Source: Ophthalmolycus amberensis (taxonomy: Eukaryota; Chordata; Actinopteri; Perciformes; Zoarcidae). Taken from it: a DNA stretch of 64,000 nucleotides. This document shows, in pieces, positions 11,596 to 23,782 of the stretch (positions are counted from its first letter, which is position 1; the number at the start of each line of letters is the position of its first letter). The stretch is from the NCBI GenBank assembly GCA_024529925.1, contig JAFEUB010000959.1, forward strand, positions 1,171,001 through 1,235,000, written 5' to 3'. Below the pieces are notes generated by a model. That model saw nothing but the letters and a program-made list of their open reading frames with translations, did no database searches and was not told the origin of the DNA. Position numbers and translations under genes: made by a program.

Positions 11596-12812
11596 AGTGC
11601 TCCCTCGCCTTTGAGCTTCAGCCCTCTGCCTTCCCCTCCGAGAGGTCCCGAGTAGCGTACATCGTATCTCTCCTCACGAGCAGAGCCAAGGACTGGGGAA
11701 CCGCAGAGTGGGAGCGACAGTCGTCGATCTGCGCTTCAGTCCAGTTGTTTTCGGAGGAACTGCTGAAAGTCTTCAACCATGCCACGCCTGGAAGAGAGGT
11801 CGCTCGAGGTTTGTTTGACCTGAAGCAGGGAGGGAGATCCGTAGCCGACTACTCCATCGAGTTCCGCACCATAGCAACCGAGAGCAACTGGAACGCCTCC
11901 TCGCTCCTCGATGCCTTCTACCACGGTCTCTCGGACCGCCTGAAGGACGAGTTGGCGGATCGAGATCTTCCTGCTGGCTTGGACGAGTTGGTCGCTCTCT
12001 CCATCCGTATCGACGGTCGTCTGCGGGAACGGAGAAGAGAGAGGGGCTTTTCCGCTGCTCCACCAGGGCCATTTCGCCGATCCGCCGATCCTCGGGGGCT
12101 TCCGTCGGAACGGGTCTCTGACGGTCCGGCCGACTCTCCTGAGCCTATGCAGCTGGGGCTGACCCGGCTCTCCACAGCAGAACGACAGCGCCGCCTGCAG
12201 GAGGATCGATGCTTTTACTGCGGCCAGAGCGGCCATTTTGCAACCTCTTGTCCAGTAAAAGAGATGGCTCACCAGTCATCCGGAGGGCGCATGGTGAGTC
12301 GAAATGTGAACTTAAAAATGCCCTCTCGCCCTTTGATTCATGCTCAACTGTTTTGTTCAGGGAATAATCACACTGTCTCAGTCCTCATTGACTCTGGTGC
12401 AGATGCTAACCTTATGGACAGGACGCTGGCCTCCCAGCTGGGGGTTGAGCAGGTGGCCCTGGGGAAACCCATCCACGCCACAGCTTTAGACGGTCATCTC
12501 CTCTGCAGGGTTACCCATCAATCCACTCCGCTGCAAATGACAATGTCAGGTAATCATAATGAAATGCTCACCTTCCATCTCATCCATGCACCACAACAAC
12601 CAGTTATTTTGGGCTATCCGTGGCTTAGGAGACACAATCCACACATTGACTGGGCATCAGGAACTGTATTACAGTGGAGTGGTCATTGTCATGCTGTCTG
12701 TTTAAAATCTGCCTCATCGTCTGTCCCTAGTCTGCCCGCCTCTTCTGAGTCCCCAGATCTCTCCGGGGTTCCTACGGAGTATCTTGACCTTAAGGAGGTT
12801 TTTAACAAGGCC
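11596..12812 (+). pseudogene. gag: Gypsy-2 gag and protease
   Basis: One frame is open from about 11600, through TTG 11745, to the deletion point near 12812. It codes for a capsid region (FELQPSAFPSERSRVAYIVS, then LFSEELLKVFNHATPGREVA), an Arg-rich segment, a retroviral-type zinc knuckle C-F-Y-C-G-Q-S-G-H-F-A-T-S-C near 12211-12252, and an aspartic protease with D-S-G-A-D in a VLIDSGADANLMD context near 12390. The N-terminus of Gag is missing. Gag and protease share one frame, as in related elements. The frame then reads through the deletion into an out-of-frame tail ending at 12929. Confidence 0.88.
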
Positions 12813-14075
12813 CAGACCAGGTTCAAAGAATGTCAAGCCAGACGCCTTGTCTCGTCAGTTCCAGGCAAGAGAGCTCTCCTTCCCATCCTGAAGGTATCCT
12901 CCACCCTGAGTGCATTATTGGTGTGGTAACCTGGGAGGTGGAGGACAAGGTAAAGCGCACCCATGCCGAACACCCTGCACCCAGTGCTTGTCCTGATAAC
13001 CGGTTGTTTGTTCCTGTCGATCTCCGTACTCAGGTCCTCCAGTGGGGCCACTCTTCCCGCCTAGCTTGCCATCCTGGGATCAGACGCACACTAGCACTGC
13101 TCAGACAGCGTTTCTGGTGGTCTTCCATGGACGGAAGACACCAAGGGGTTCATTGGTGCTTGCCAGGTTTGTTCTCAGCATAAGAGCACTCGCCAACCTC
13201 CCTCTGGGCTTCTTCATCCTCTGCCAGTTCCTAGTCGTCCCTGGTCTCACATCGCTTTGGACTTTGTAACCGGCCTACCCCCTTCTGACGGTAACAGTTA
13301 TTCTCACGGTCATTGATCGATTTTCCAAGTCTGCTCTGCTCATTCCATTATCCAAGTTACCTACTGCCAAAGAGACTGCTAAACTATTACTGCAAAATGT
13401 TTTCCGGCTGCATGGTCTGCCCATTGATGTGGTCTCCGACCGGGGTCCACAATTCACCTCTCGCTTCTGGTCAGAGTTTTGCAGGCTGCTGGGAGCCACG
13501 GTCAGTCTGTCGTCAGGGTTCCATCCACAGTCTAATGGGCAGGCTGAGCGGATGAATCAAGAGATGGAGACAGCCTTACACTGTCGCTCCTCCCGCAACC
13601 CCTCCTCCTGGTCTGAGCAGCTCTTGTGGGTCGAGTAACACCCTTCCCAGTTCAGCTACCGGGTTCTCACCATTCCAGTGTGCCCGTGGATATCAGCCAC
13701 CACTCTTCCCGGAGCAGGAACAAGAGGCCAGTGTCCCCTCAGTCCAGGCATTCATCCAGCGGTGCCGACGCACTTGGAGGCAGGCCCGCTCCACACTCTT
13801 GCGCTCGTCCGACCGCTACCAAAGGTCTGCCAACAGACTGCCGTGTTCTTGCACCCCGTTATGCCCCGGGACAACTGTGTCTGGCTGTCTACGCGGGACC
13901 TTCCCCTCAGAGTGGAATCCAAGAAATTGGCTCCTCGCTTCGTGGGCCTTTTCCCTGTTTCTCGAATCATCAATCCTGCTGCTGTCCGTCTTCGCCTACC
14001 ATCTTCCATGAAAATTCATCCCACCTTTCATATCTCCAGGATTAAACCCATCAAGGAGAGCCCCCTTCTTGTCTC
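12813..14075 (+). pseudogene. Gypsy-2 integrase, several frameshifts
   Basis: The sequence resumes with the end of RNase H (SKNVKPDALSRQ-like in the +2 frame). Integrase follows: H...H in QWGHSSRLACHPGIRR, RQRFWWSSM, then a frame change near 13135 into CQVC-type zinc ligands. Core residues: D in HIALDFVTG (about 13258), D in VSDRGPQFT (about 13437), E in SNGQAERMNQ (about 13546). A stop at 13636-13638 ends the core. The C-terminal part (LAPRFVGLFPVSRIINPAAV, PTFHISRIKPI) is in another frame to about 14075. At least three frame changes. Catalytic residues are all still recognisable. Confidence 0.88.
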
Positions 14076-15019
14076 CGAGTTGTGCTTTTGGGTTCTAGTA
14101 TCTGTAATCCTTACAGTTTCATAGAAAACTCATGAAGGAATTACAAAAACACATCAAATGAGGAATTCTGAATGGAGGTGTTGCAGGTCAGTTTTATATA
14201 AAATGTATACTCCCCCACCCTGTTTATATTCCATGTGGCCCATCATTTAAAGTTACTTCACTTTGGAAGTTTAGGAGTCACATTTGGGGTCAGAAAAAAT
14301 GAATTTTAGGTCACTTCTATGTACAGTTAAAATATTTTCAACTTTTGAGGGTTGCAGGGTTCCCCCCCTGAAACTAGTGCTGTCCCCCATCCCCAACTCC
14401 ATGTCGGATCACAGCCAGTCATGATAAAAGTCCAGCGGATCAGTATGAACTTTCATCTAACTACAACTCGACGCAGACTCGAATGAAATAAATGTGTAAA
14501 CTTGTGACTGCTTGAGAAACGAAAAAATGTGACCGACCAATCAATCACCTGCTAATCTGAATCAGACACATCTCATGATCAATGTAGTGAGTGATGGTTT
14601 AAACTATGGCCTCACTCATTAAATATGAGGCCTTAGCGTTGTCATGTATCAGAACTGTTCATTTTCCCAGAGGCTTAATAAGCCTGACGTTGTATTCCAT
14701 GAAAATGTTAGAAATTCTTCCCACAGGAGAGGTGCTCTTTATTTCAGACGAGGAAAGGTACAACTACTATAAAACACTATGATCTGAAGTATTGTGGCAA
14801 AACAGACTCGGAGGAAAGATTCACAACTAAATAGGAGACTCAGAGACAGTAGACTTGAAACATAAAGGGTCTTTTAATAAAGAGTGCAGGGGATGGGGTC
14901 AAACTTTAACTGAAGATGCCTGCAGTCCACAGTGTATGCCTTCAGCCTTCTCTCAAAGCAGAGCTGTTCCACTGTACTGTGGGGTAGAGCAGACAGAGAG
15001 CATCACTCTTGTCCCCACT
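14076..15019. other. No recognisable gene
   Basis: No domain-bearing frame and no LTR matching Gypsy-2. Confidence 0.5.
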
Positions 15020-15027
15020 GGTTAGGG

Positions 15028-16351
15028 CAGGGGTTGGCAACCTTTTCTATCCAAAGAGCCATTTTGCCCTTTTTTCCACCAAATATAATTCGTCTGGAGC
15101 CGCAAAAGCTAGTTGATATCACAGCTTATAAAGTTTTATATGTAGTTATATTATATATAGAAAAACTATAGTTTGTTGTATTTATAAAAATATAGAACAA
15201 GAATAAAGACAATTCTTGACATTTTATTGACATTTTCAGTGACAGAATCGCCTCAAACTCGAAGATAAGAGGTGTTCCCTTTGAAAGATTGCCCACTGGG
15301 CAAAAAATAAAATAAAAATAACCGTTATTCATTTCCGTGTTATTTTTGGTCAAAGCCTGAGGCCACGTCCACACTACAACGTTTCCATTTGAAAACACAT
15401 ATGTTTTGCTACGTTTACACTGTGCGTCCACACTACGCCGGAGTTTTCAAAACAGATAAAACGGAGGAGTTTGAAAACTCCCGGGTTGCTTTGTCGTGTG
15501 GACGGCGTAAACGCATACATTTGGAAACGATCACGTCTTCACTACTTGATTGGTTCTTAGCAGTCACGCCGTGTCCTTCCCTGATTCGTCACACCCCTAT
15601 CACGTGACCCTTTCCCGGAAAATCACAAACAGCAGCCTTGATTATCGATTCGACTAGCAGGCTAATTCAACATGGACACCTGCTTACAGGTGTTGCTGAC
15701 CTTGTTGTCTTTACTAGCAGCTGTTGTCCAGTTTTTGCAGTGATTATGAGCGGCGTGTCCAGCAGCGTTATCAGACCTACATCTGAAGTCACGGTTAGCT
15801 GCTTTGAGGACGGACACAAAACGGAGGACTTTCCTTTTCTTGGTATTGTTTATTCTTACTATTTATTAACTATTGTGAAGTCCACACACATGAACTATAA
15901 ACGAACAAAACATGAATTGCTCTCCAGTAGGACATAGACTTCAGACACCAGCAGAGCTACGAGTGAGAACAGACAACGAGAGCGAGAGAGACCCGCAGCG
16001 TTGTCACCAAGTCTGAAAAATAAAACTTCTAAAACTTTCCATGTGAAATGTGTGTTTGAGTTCATAGAGGAAGATTTTAGAGAAGATCTTAAGTATCAAA
16101 CACGACAGTTCATTATCAAAGACTACTTTATTACTCTGTTGTATTTTTTTTAACTAAGCAACCAATCTACTTCCTGTTTACACCGGCACCCACCCGCATG
16201 CCCAGTGTACGTGAATAGTCACGTGATATTCGTTTTCAGGTGTTTTAGTCTGGACAGAGATCATTTCTAAAACAATGCTGAAACGCCTTGTGGACGTAGA
16301 CTCAAGGAGCCGCAACAGAGGGGCTGAAGAGCCGCAGGTAGCCGACCCCTG
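15028..16351. mobile_element. Non-autonomous hAT element (1324 bp) carrying a Harbinger-like insert
   Basis: It begins CAGGGGTTGGCAACC and ends GGTAGCCGACCCCTG, 15-bp inverted termini with two mismatches. The flanks ggttaggg (15020-15027) and gtttaggg (16352-16359) are an 8-bp target duplication with one substitution. 'gagccgc' motifs near both ends are typical of this hAT group. There is no transposase. The middle (15361-16301) is a different element. Confidence 0.85.
15361..16301. mobile_element. Non-autonomous PIF/Harbinger-like element nested in hAT
   Basis: The left end ggccacgtccacacta and the right end (reverse) gtctacgtccaca are similar to the termini of the autonomous Harbinger at 35664-40002. 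Its last 300 bp (from about 16010, 'aataaaacttctaaaactttc', to the 'atgcccagtgtacg' region) closely follow 39690-39870 of that element. It has no transposase. The 3-bp target duplication is not clear, probably through decay. Confidence 0.7.
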
Positions 16352-16359
16352 GTTTAGGG

Positions 16360-17200
16360 ACATCCGCTTGGTTTACCTGCACCGCTGATCTTCTTACCAG
16401 CCTCTAGGTGGAAGTGTGAATGGTGTTGCCTACTCAGTCCTCTGTTTCAACTGTCTGCTGCTTGGAACCTGGGTGTATGAATGCCTCCCCTGATTACCTG
16501 ATGGGCTCCAGGTGTGACCAATGCCATGTGCCCACTGGCTGCCACACCTGAACTGGATAAAACACTCCCTCTATCACCTCCCCAACCTTAGCCTGGAGAT
16601 CCACCGCCTCGCGATTGTCTCTTTCCCCTGCTTTGCCACAGCATTCTAAAGGCCACTTTATAGTGTGCAATAACAGCAGTCGTACAGGTTCATCACATGT
16701 CCCTCTGTGTGGGATGGCTCTAATATTATCTTGTTCCCTGTCTGTCTTAGGCTATACTGTGTCCGTTTTTATGCATTTCGTGTCAGTGTCATGAATAACT
16801 GGTGAATTGTAGCACTATGATATAATTAGAAAATATCATTTATGACAGCAGGGACATGTTAGAGTCACATCAGTATTCTGTAGTTTCATGCTGTATCGTG
16901 ATTGGCTGCTATGTAGATGTCTAGCTGTCTTTCTTCGACCAAAATTCCATCCAACCCTTTTTCTTCTATACATCTTAAATTAAAATGCTTTATTTAATGC
17001 CAATAGCAATGTCCTGTCATTCAGTTGATTCCAGAAATGTGTTCCTGTGGGATAAAGAGCTAAAAGACTACCAGCGTGTTTGTTGATCGTCATTATGCTT
17101 GGAAAATTAAACACAATTTACATTACAAATTACAGTGGCTCAGTGTTAGGTCACTTGGAAACTCTTTGGAAGGTTTTCACTAGGAATGTTGGTCCTGTGT
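16360..17200. other. No recognisable gene
   Basis: Unannotatable by eye. The region 16440-16620 is C-rich and could be old LTR material, but I cannot support it. Confidence 0.4.
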
Positions 17201-17292
17201 TTGACCTGCAACCTGTCCAGGGTTAGTGTGGGCATATGCTCCAACCCCCTATGACACTGCACAGGATGAGGAAGAATAGATTGATAGATTAT
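17201..17292 (+). repeat. Fish interspersed repeat, '...ctgtccagggt...' family
   Basis: Contains gacctgcaacctgtccaggg and atgctccaaccccctatgac followed by a gatgaggaagaatagattg tail. This wording is common in teleost genomes. The opposite-strand half of the same consensus appears at 23305-23500. Confidence 0.6.
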
Positions 17293-18029
17293 GTTCTCCT
17301 TCGTTCTGAATCTATCTTTGTAACGACACACCGCCGTTACCTATGCTGCGGCCAGTGGTGGAGATGTGATGTGATGAAGGAGCCAAGGAGAACACAAGTT
17401 TGTTGTATTTATTTATTGTTGGACTGTGGCGGCTGGGAGCCATGAGCACAGCTTGTTCTCCCTGCCAACAAACGTATAGACAACAGCAGTGACTGATTGA
17501 ACAGACTTAATTGTCTAATTAGTTATGTGGCAGAATAATATTGTGTGTATATTGCCAACATAAAGGTGAAGTTAAATAGTGCAACAACTCACCTCTGCCT
17601 GTTTCCTCTTCCCAGGGGCTCAAGCACCCATTCATAGTTCCGGGAAGTACCAACCACAGGAAGCGGGTAGGGGGGGGGAAGTTAAAATATGTGTTGCTCT
17701 GTTTAGTTGGATAAATTATGTGTTAATAATTTACTCTATTTATAGGGATGGTAAATATTTGTAAATTATTATTGATATCTTTTGAGTGGGGGAAATCATG
17801 TAAATATTTATTGCACATATATTGTATATACTTACCTGTATATGGTATGTCTGGACTAATTAGAGGGACCATGTGTATATAAGGAGCTCATCTGTTTGTG
17901 TGGAGACTAGTAGAGGCTGGTGGGAACTTTTGTGTGGTGGTCAAATGTAAAAAAATAAATGAAGCGTCATCCGAAACCTCTTCTCGACTCCGGAACGGTT
18001 CATTTGCCTCCATGGCCGCTCGGGCATCC

Positions 18030-18130
18030 TAATGCTGCGTTCACACCAAACGCGTCGCGAATTCATCGCGCCGCATATTCGCGTCCATCGCGACGCCGGG
18101 GACCATTTGTGTTCATGTGTGAATCGCTGC
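18030..18130. mobile_element. DNA-transposon terminal fragment
   Basis: The stretch aatgctgcgttcacaccaaa, with CpG-rich cgcgtcgcgaattc, resembles the ends of a common fish cut-and-paste transposon. No partner end was found, so superfamily and extent are uncertain. Confidence 0.45.
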
Positions 18131-18392
18131 TCTGAAATCAAATTGTTAATGTGCAGAAAAACATGTCAGCTGTTTCAATCATTTATATTTAATTCAGTGA
18201 GTGATTCAAGGTTTGAATGTTATATTTTCATGCCATGTCATTTAAATGACCCAAATTCAATTACATGACACACAATAACAGCAACATATGTATACGACGT
18301 GGCTTTCTGTTGAAGGTCTGTATCAGCTGTAGCTATGTTAATTCTGCATGTTGTCACAGAAATGGATTCTTAGACAAAGAAACATCACTATA

Positions 18393-18530
18393 TAATTCAA
18401 TTCAATTTATTTTGTATAGCCCAAAATCACAAATTAGCCTCAGAGGGCTTTACAATCTGTACACATACGACATCCTCTGTCCCGGAACCCTCACATCAGA
18501 TCAGGAAAAACTCCCCCAAAAATCCCTTTA
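18393..18530 (-). mobile_element. 3' end of an L2-type LINE (fragment)
   Basis: Nearly the same sequence as 61765-61900: (attca)n tail, then tttattttgtatagcccaaa and cctcacatcagatcagg. On the minus strand this is a LINE 3' UTR ending in a ttgaat repeat. Only the last 140 bp is present, as expected for severe 5' truncation. Confidence 0.75.
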
Positions 18531-18534
18531 ACAG

Positions 18535-18947
18535 TGTCACAGCTCTCCCCCTTCTCTCCTGTCTTTTTATTTCTCACTCACCTCACTCACCTATCAACTC
18601 ATTCAGTGCACCTGTCTGCCTCCCTCATCATCAGCCTAACTCCCTTCACCTGCCTCTGTTCACTAATCAAGCACTCCCTCCTCATCAGCACAACTCCCCT
18701 CACCTGCCTCTATCAGCCACTATTTAAACTCCTGCCTCTCAGTCACTCACTGCCAGATCAGTGTCATGTCTACCCTCCGGTTTGGCTAGTCCTGTTCCCG
18801 GTTTCCCCGTCTGCCTCATCCTGCTGGATTTCCCACTTCGTCTCTTGTCTCGTCCGTGGATTCCCTGTAAGTTTCCTGTTCTGATTTAAGTGCTTCACTC
18901 TACTTCTGGTCTGGTCTGCGTCTGAGTCTTCCACCACACCCCATGAC
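18535..18947 (+). repeat. LTR of a Gypsy-type retrotransposon (413 bp)
   Basis: It starts TGTCACAG and ends CCATGACG, followed by gaatgatctggccagaaatg, which resembles the primer-binding site and gag leader of fish Gypsy elements. A TATA-like tatttaaactcctg box sits near 18721. CT-rich direct repeats (cccttcacctgcctc, cccctcacctgcctc) lie upstream of it. The final A of the usual TGACA end is changed. Confidence 0.6.
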
Positions 18948-19310
18948 GGAATGATCTGGCCAGAAATGGACTCAGTAGACCACAGTTTGGATTGCCGTCT
19001 CCCTGAATGGTATGAACAGTTTGCGGGAACCAGAAGGCGAACCGTGACCTGATGGACTGCCCTGTCAACCCTTGTCGGAGGCAGAGGAAAGGTCAGACTC
19101 CCGTTCCCATTCCGAGCCGCATCGACCTCCAGTTCCTGCCGTTGCCGCCTCCGAGCCGCATCGACCTCCAGTTCCTGCCACCGCCGCCGCCCCCGAGTTT
19201 CCAATTCCGGACCCCGTTGGGCCACCATCTGAATCCTGTTTCCCGGAGCCCCGTCGCCGAGAGGCTGTATCAACAGAATGGTGTGTGTTTTTGGGGAGGG
19301 AAACAATAGA
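18948..19310 (+). pseudogene. Leader and gag start of the Gypsy at 18535, truncated
   Basis: A short frame starts atggactcagtagacc (18966), in the position of a Gypsy Gag start, but it decays quickly. A 39-bp tandem duplication follows (ccgagccgcatcgacctcca, at about 19111 and 19152). The duplicated segment is Pro/Arg-coding. No domain is recognisable, and the element appears cut off by about 19310. Confidence 0.45.
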
Positions 19311-20544
19311 TCTGATCTTGTCATATTTAGGGATGTCATGATATCAGAAAGTTTGTAGTCGATGCCAATACCAGTGAAATTCTATAATTCTTGATACCCA
19401 ATTTGATATCCGTTAAAACAAACCAATATAACTACTTCAACATACACACCTTTATTAGCATTTGCGTAGCTGAATTCTAATTAATTATTAATCCCTGATG
19501 ATCTGCCTAAAGTTTCTTGACAAAAACAAAATTTTGCAAGATTACATTTGAAGACATCACAATAATATTATAATTTACCTTTATCATGACACATTTTTAA
19601 TTAAAAGAGCTTGAAAACATCATAATGTAACTCAATCCATCCTCTGTTAATGTTGGCTGTTAGTTCTGTTATTTAGCCAAGCAGGACTGTGCTGCTAACA
19701 TTAAGTAGCTTTGCTCCTGCCGATTTCAATGTGAATTTGTTGTTCTTAATGTAGCATTATCAGGGAAATGTTCTCTTGCTCCTGGGGCTGTGGTACGCCA
19801 TTGGTCTCGAACCCTGGTCCGTTACATGCAGTACTGTACAGAAACAAGTACCCTCGCCTTTTCAGAATTTTGGCACCAAAGTATTGGCACACGAGAGGAG
19901 TTAGTAGGTAGCTAACTAAGTAATAGTTATTTGTGAATGACAGATAGTTTGTGTTGAATGAATCAGATCTATCCCATTTCAACTTTGAAGAACAAAGCTT
20001 TATTAGGACCTTCAGGATTCAAAGCTATGAGGCAGCTTTTCCTGTCAGTCTGTGAAGATAGCGTTAGATCAAGCTGCTACAGTGTAGTACTGAATTATTT
20101 AGTCATCGTAAGTCAGATATCATCTTTATAGCCGTGATTAATCTTTAATATGTTATGAATAGCAATGGTCAGGGGCTTGAGCCCCAAATCTTTCTGTATT
20201 TTTCCAAAAGAGAAGGAAGTTACGCTAAGAAGTGAACCCATGTAGATCCATAAGATGAAGTAGACACAATTTCTCTTCATTATCATTGCAGATGCAGGTT
20301 GGATTTTTTTTTTCACAAACGTTTCACAACATCACAGCATGGCTGCAAAATAAACCAAACAGTAAAGAGCTCATTTCATTTCACTATTGGTGAAAACTCT
20401 GCGCGCAAATGCACTTTGGAGAGAGAGAGAGACAGACATATCTGTGTTAACAGGGCTACAGACTACACTGCAATAACTGTACCTGGAAATTGTGTAACTG
20501 AAAGAAAACCCTTTTTATATATCAATAAATTAATGGTAACATAC
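19311..20544. repeat. Dispersed repeat region, no gene
   Basis: 'tagggatgtcatgatatcag' (about 19328) and the stretch 19610-19730 resemble 58676-58760 and 59288-59400. These look like old copies of one transposon family, probably hAT-like, which is inference. No coding region is supportable. Confidence 0.4.
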
Positions 20545-20957
20545 AGTGGTAGAAGTACTCCCATTTAAGGAGAAGCATTAGCACAAAAATAGCCGACTCT
20601 GTTACAAGTAAAAGTCCTGCATTCAAATTATTACTCAAGAAAAAGTACAAAAGTAATTGCAAAAATATACTTTAAATGTCTGTTCGAATTATTGATTGAT
20701 GAATGTGTTCATCACTTTAATGTTGCCGCTGATAGAGGTGGAGCTAATTTTAATTACGTTATTTACTGCTGGGTTGTTTAATCTACAATAATGCATCATT
20801 GATTAGTTGTTTTTGTTTTAATAATCTGAATCTGAAAGTAACTAAAGCTGTCAGATAAATGCAGTAGAGTTCCAATACACAAGTACTTCAACATTGTATT
20901 TAAGTACAGTAAACTGCTATTAACATAAATACATGTAATAACTGTTTCCAACTCTAG
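20545..20957. mobile_element. Non-autonomous hAT-like element, degraded
   Basis: It starts cagtggtagaagtactccca, with ttacaagtaaaagtcctgca inside and aagtacttcaacattgtatt...aagtacagtaaact near the end. This wording is shared by an abundant fish hAT-derived family whose ends read cagtggtgg...ccaccactg. The right end (tgtttccaactctag) is diverged and no clear 8-bp duplication remains. Confidence 0.6.
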
Positions 20958-23304
20958 TTAATAAATGTGACTGTAGTTGTGAAGTATTTTTATTCTACTA
21001 AATATAATTACTTGCATCTACTAATATTTTAACATCACACTTCATAGTTAATCTTGAAAGTAAACAATTGTTTTTGTGGTACACACTTTTTTAATGATTA
21101 AGATGGACTTGAATGTAAAGATGGTGCCAGGGTCCAACTATGGAATATCAAACATGTGTAACCCATAATCTTCAGTGTTCCTCTGGTGGAACTACAAGAT
21201 ACCATTATTTCAGTCAGGACACTTGAAGTTTTTAACCCTGTATTGCAACTTGAGGTTGACTGATTAATCGGGACATGAAAAAGGGTTGAAAATGAGCGCT
21301 AGCTATAACCTCTGTTTCATGCCCTTTATTGTAAAATGACATCGTCCCTATCAAATAAAATCAATTCAAATTCAGTCACATGGGGATGTACATCACCAGT
21401 TTAAAGGCTCCATGCACAGAATGAGGTCTACTTTTGCTGAAAATATTAGTTGTGTACATTCAGACTACATCAGAGATATATTTTTTAGAAAGCAAATGTC
21501 CACTCCATAATAACATGAACCTTTTAAGGAATTTATCTCCTAGATAAACCCACTAAGCTTGTAATGAATGGATGTGCGTTGTGTAGTCAACGTTTCAGTT
21601 TGGATCTGGACGAACTATTATGTCAAAATGCATGTTGATGCGTTGGGGTGCCTCTGACACAGACTGTCCCTGCTTTGTCTTGGACCAAAGTGTTGGATTT
21701 ATCGAATGTCATTCGAATATATCCTCTGAGAACCATTTAATATCATACCAAATAAAAGTGTTTATAAATCCATCAACATTTCTGTTCTCAGCAATCACTT
21801 TTTTGCAAGAATGCATTTCATTTTCACATAATACAACTGACAGACTCTTGTATTCATCCTGACAAATGTTCATGATTTACAATTGTAAATGTTGGGCACT
21901 TAAATATTTTGTCTTAAAAAGTTTATTTTTCAAGTGAAATGGGTAAACATACGTCAGCAAACACAATGAAAATAGTAGAGTGCTCGTGGACCACTGACCG
22001 GTGGAGCAGCTGGTTCATGCCAGTAGAAATAGTGACCATTCTTCACACCGAAATGTTCTGCGTGATTGTAGCTGACACACCCTCTAATATGCCTGGCTTC
22101 CTGCTTTGGTGCAGATGGGGTTCGCTAAAATAGAAAATGACTGGAGGTGAAGGAAAAACTTGTTCATGGTTAACAAGAAACACATCTCTTGTTTAAAGCC
22201 TTCACTGTGTGCAGTCATGAAAATAGGGCCCCTTGGGTCACAATGCTTACGTTTTTAGTAAATATAGGAGTGATCGATATGGAGCTTTCACGCTCATGCA
22301 CCTGCTAAGACCATACTGGGTTGTGTGTGTGTCTTTTCTTCTTCTCTATGTAGATCATTTTTTCCCATTGATTACATCTCATATCTCCGGCTGCTGTGGT
22401 TTAAATAAGACTCAGTGACCCAGTGAGCGTTTTAAAGTCATGCTAAATAGCACTACCAGCTGACTCTGATGGGAGTGTCGGTTTAGCAGATATGTGGTCA
22501 TAAACCAAACGATAGGACAAATTAGAATTTTGTCCTGATGATGCTAAATTATAAGTTTCCAACATAACAATTCATCTTGAGGAGAACATGCCTTTCCATT
22601 CTGTATTGTAGATGTTGGGATATTTCACTGCCACAGTCGGTCAAACAGTCGGTGAAGTGTATATATTATCACATAACCTCACAAAGTGTGCTGTCCGTGT
22701 CCGTTCACTTCCATTCACACATGCTGCTTTGGATTAGATCAGAATACATATTAAAAGTTAGCAAGCTCCAGATTGCTACAATTACTTCAATTAGTACAAG
22801 ACATTGGACAAACAAGACATCTGTACAGACGTTAAACTCAACAAATAGAACTAGAAATCTGAAATGACAATATGAAAGAATGTTTTCTATTTTATTTCAA
22901 GAATGTCCTGGAATCTGAATTGTAGAAATGTCTCTTTTTCTTGTTATTCATGAACCTTCTCCACCAAGTCGTTAGCCACCCAGGAACGACAAGAAGCACA
23001 CAACTAGTGGTGTGTCGTAGGGGTAAATGGGATGCAGTCATGCAGTGAGTGATGTTGTATGAAGGCAGGGTGGGTGGTGTGTGAAAGCTCTTTCAGTAAA
23101 GCTAATTAAGAATATGGGGGATGGCAGTGGAAGCAGAGAGGTACAATATTTGCTTTCTGCACTGGATCTGATGAGACATTAGATCCAAGGTGAAGTTCAA
23201 CATGTGATTTCATATTCCTTTACATGTTGCATGCATATTTAATGGTGCCATGACTTTGAGACCTCGCTTGGTTACATCTATTCATTAGCAATAGCTCACC
23301 CTTT
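20958..23304. other. No gene; one short repeat
   Basis: No supportable coding region. The segment 21559-21616 is repeated at 23725-23782. Confidence 0.45.
21559..21616. repeat. 58-bp dispersed direct repeat, copy 1
   Basis: cttgtaatgaatggatgtgc ... tttcagtttggatctggac, matching 23725-23782 apart from about four substitutions. Confidence 0.85.
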
Positions 23305-23500
23305 AGACGGCCGCGGGGAGCCAGTGGGCGAGAGGCGGGGTACACCGTAGGTGGGTCGCCCGTCAATCACAGAGAGACGGACAACCACTCACGCTCACAG
23401 TCACACCGACGGGCAATTTGGAGTCACCATTTAATTATTTGACTCTGGATGCTCCGGAGAAAACCCATGCAGGCGTGGACAGAACATGCAAACTCATTAT
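23305..23500 (-). repeat. Fish interspersed repeat (same family as 17201)
   Basis: Contains agaggcggggtacacc, cgtcaatcacagagagac, acaaccactcacgctcac, caatttggagtcacc and cggagaaaacccatgcaggc, in the order usual for this abundant fish repeat. Confidence 0.65.
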
Positions 23501-23724
23501 TCAGCAGTGCTCTGCGGTGTCCCTGTAGGGACCAGGAACCAATCAGATCTATCAGAATTGACACTAAAAGGCTTCCAACAAGAGAATCCAGCTGTGAAAT
23601 GCCTCCCAACGACAAACATGTGATTAGCAGTCAACATTAAACCTTCATGCAATCTCAGAAAAATAAAACAACCTCCTTTGATAATTCTCCAGCAGTGTGT
23701 GCATCCCTGTTTCCTGCACACGGC

Positions 23725-23782
23725 TTGTAATGAATGGATGTGCATTGTGTCGTCAACATTTCAGTTTGGATCTGGACAAACG
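23725..23782. repeat. 58-bp dispersed direct repeat, copy 2
   Basis: Same sequence as 21559-21616, same orientation, 2166 bp downstream. The flanks differ. Confidence 0.85.

Larger units (their letters stand above)
11596..14075 (+). mobile_element. Ty3/Gypsy element (Gypsy-2) lacking RT and RNase H, no LTRs seen
   Basis: gag, zinc knuckle and protease run directly into the last residues of RNase H and then integrase. This order and wording match chromovirus-like fish Gypsy elements. I find no LTR on either side and no chromodomain after integrase. The 5' edge abuts the inverted repeat ending at 11595. Confidence 0.85.

Noticed and set aside
19072..19341. Proline-rich open frame as a gene
   Set aside because: Generated by a 39-bp tandem duplication in a retrotransposon leader.
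22233..22867. Small plus-strand frames as host exons
   Set aside because: No domain, no convincing splice context and stops in all frames around them.
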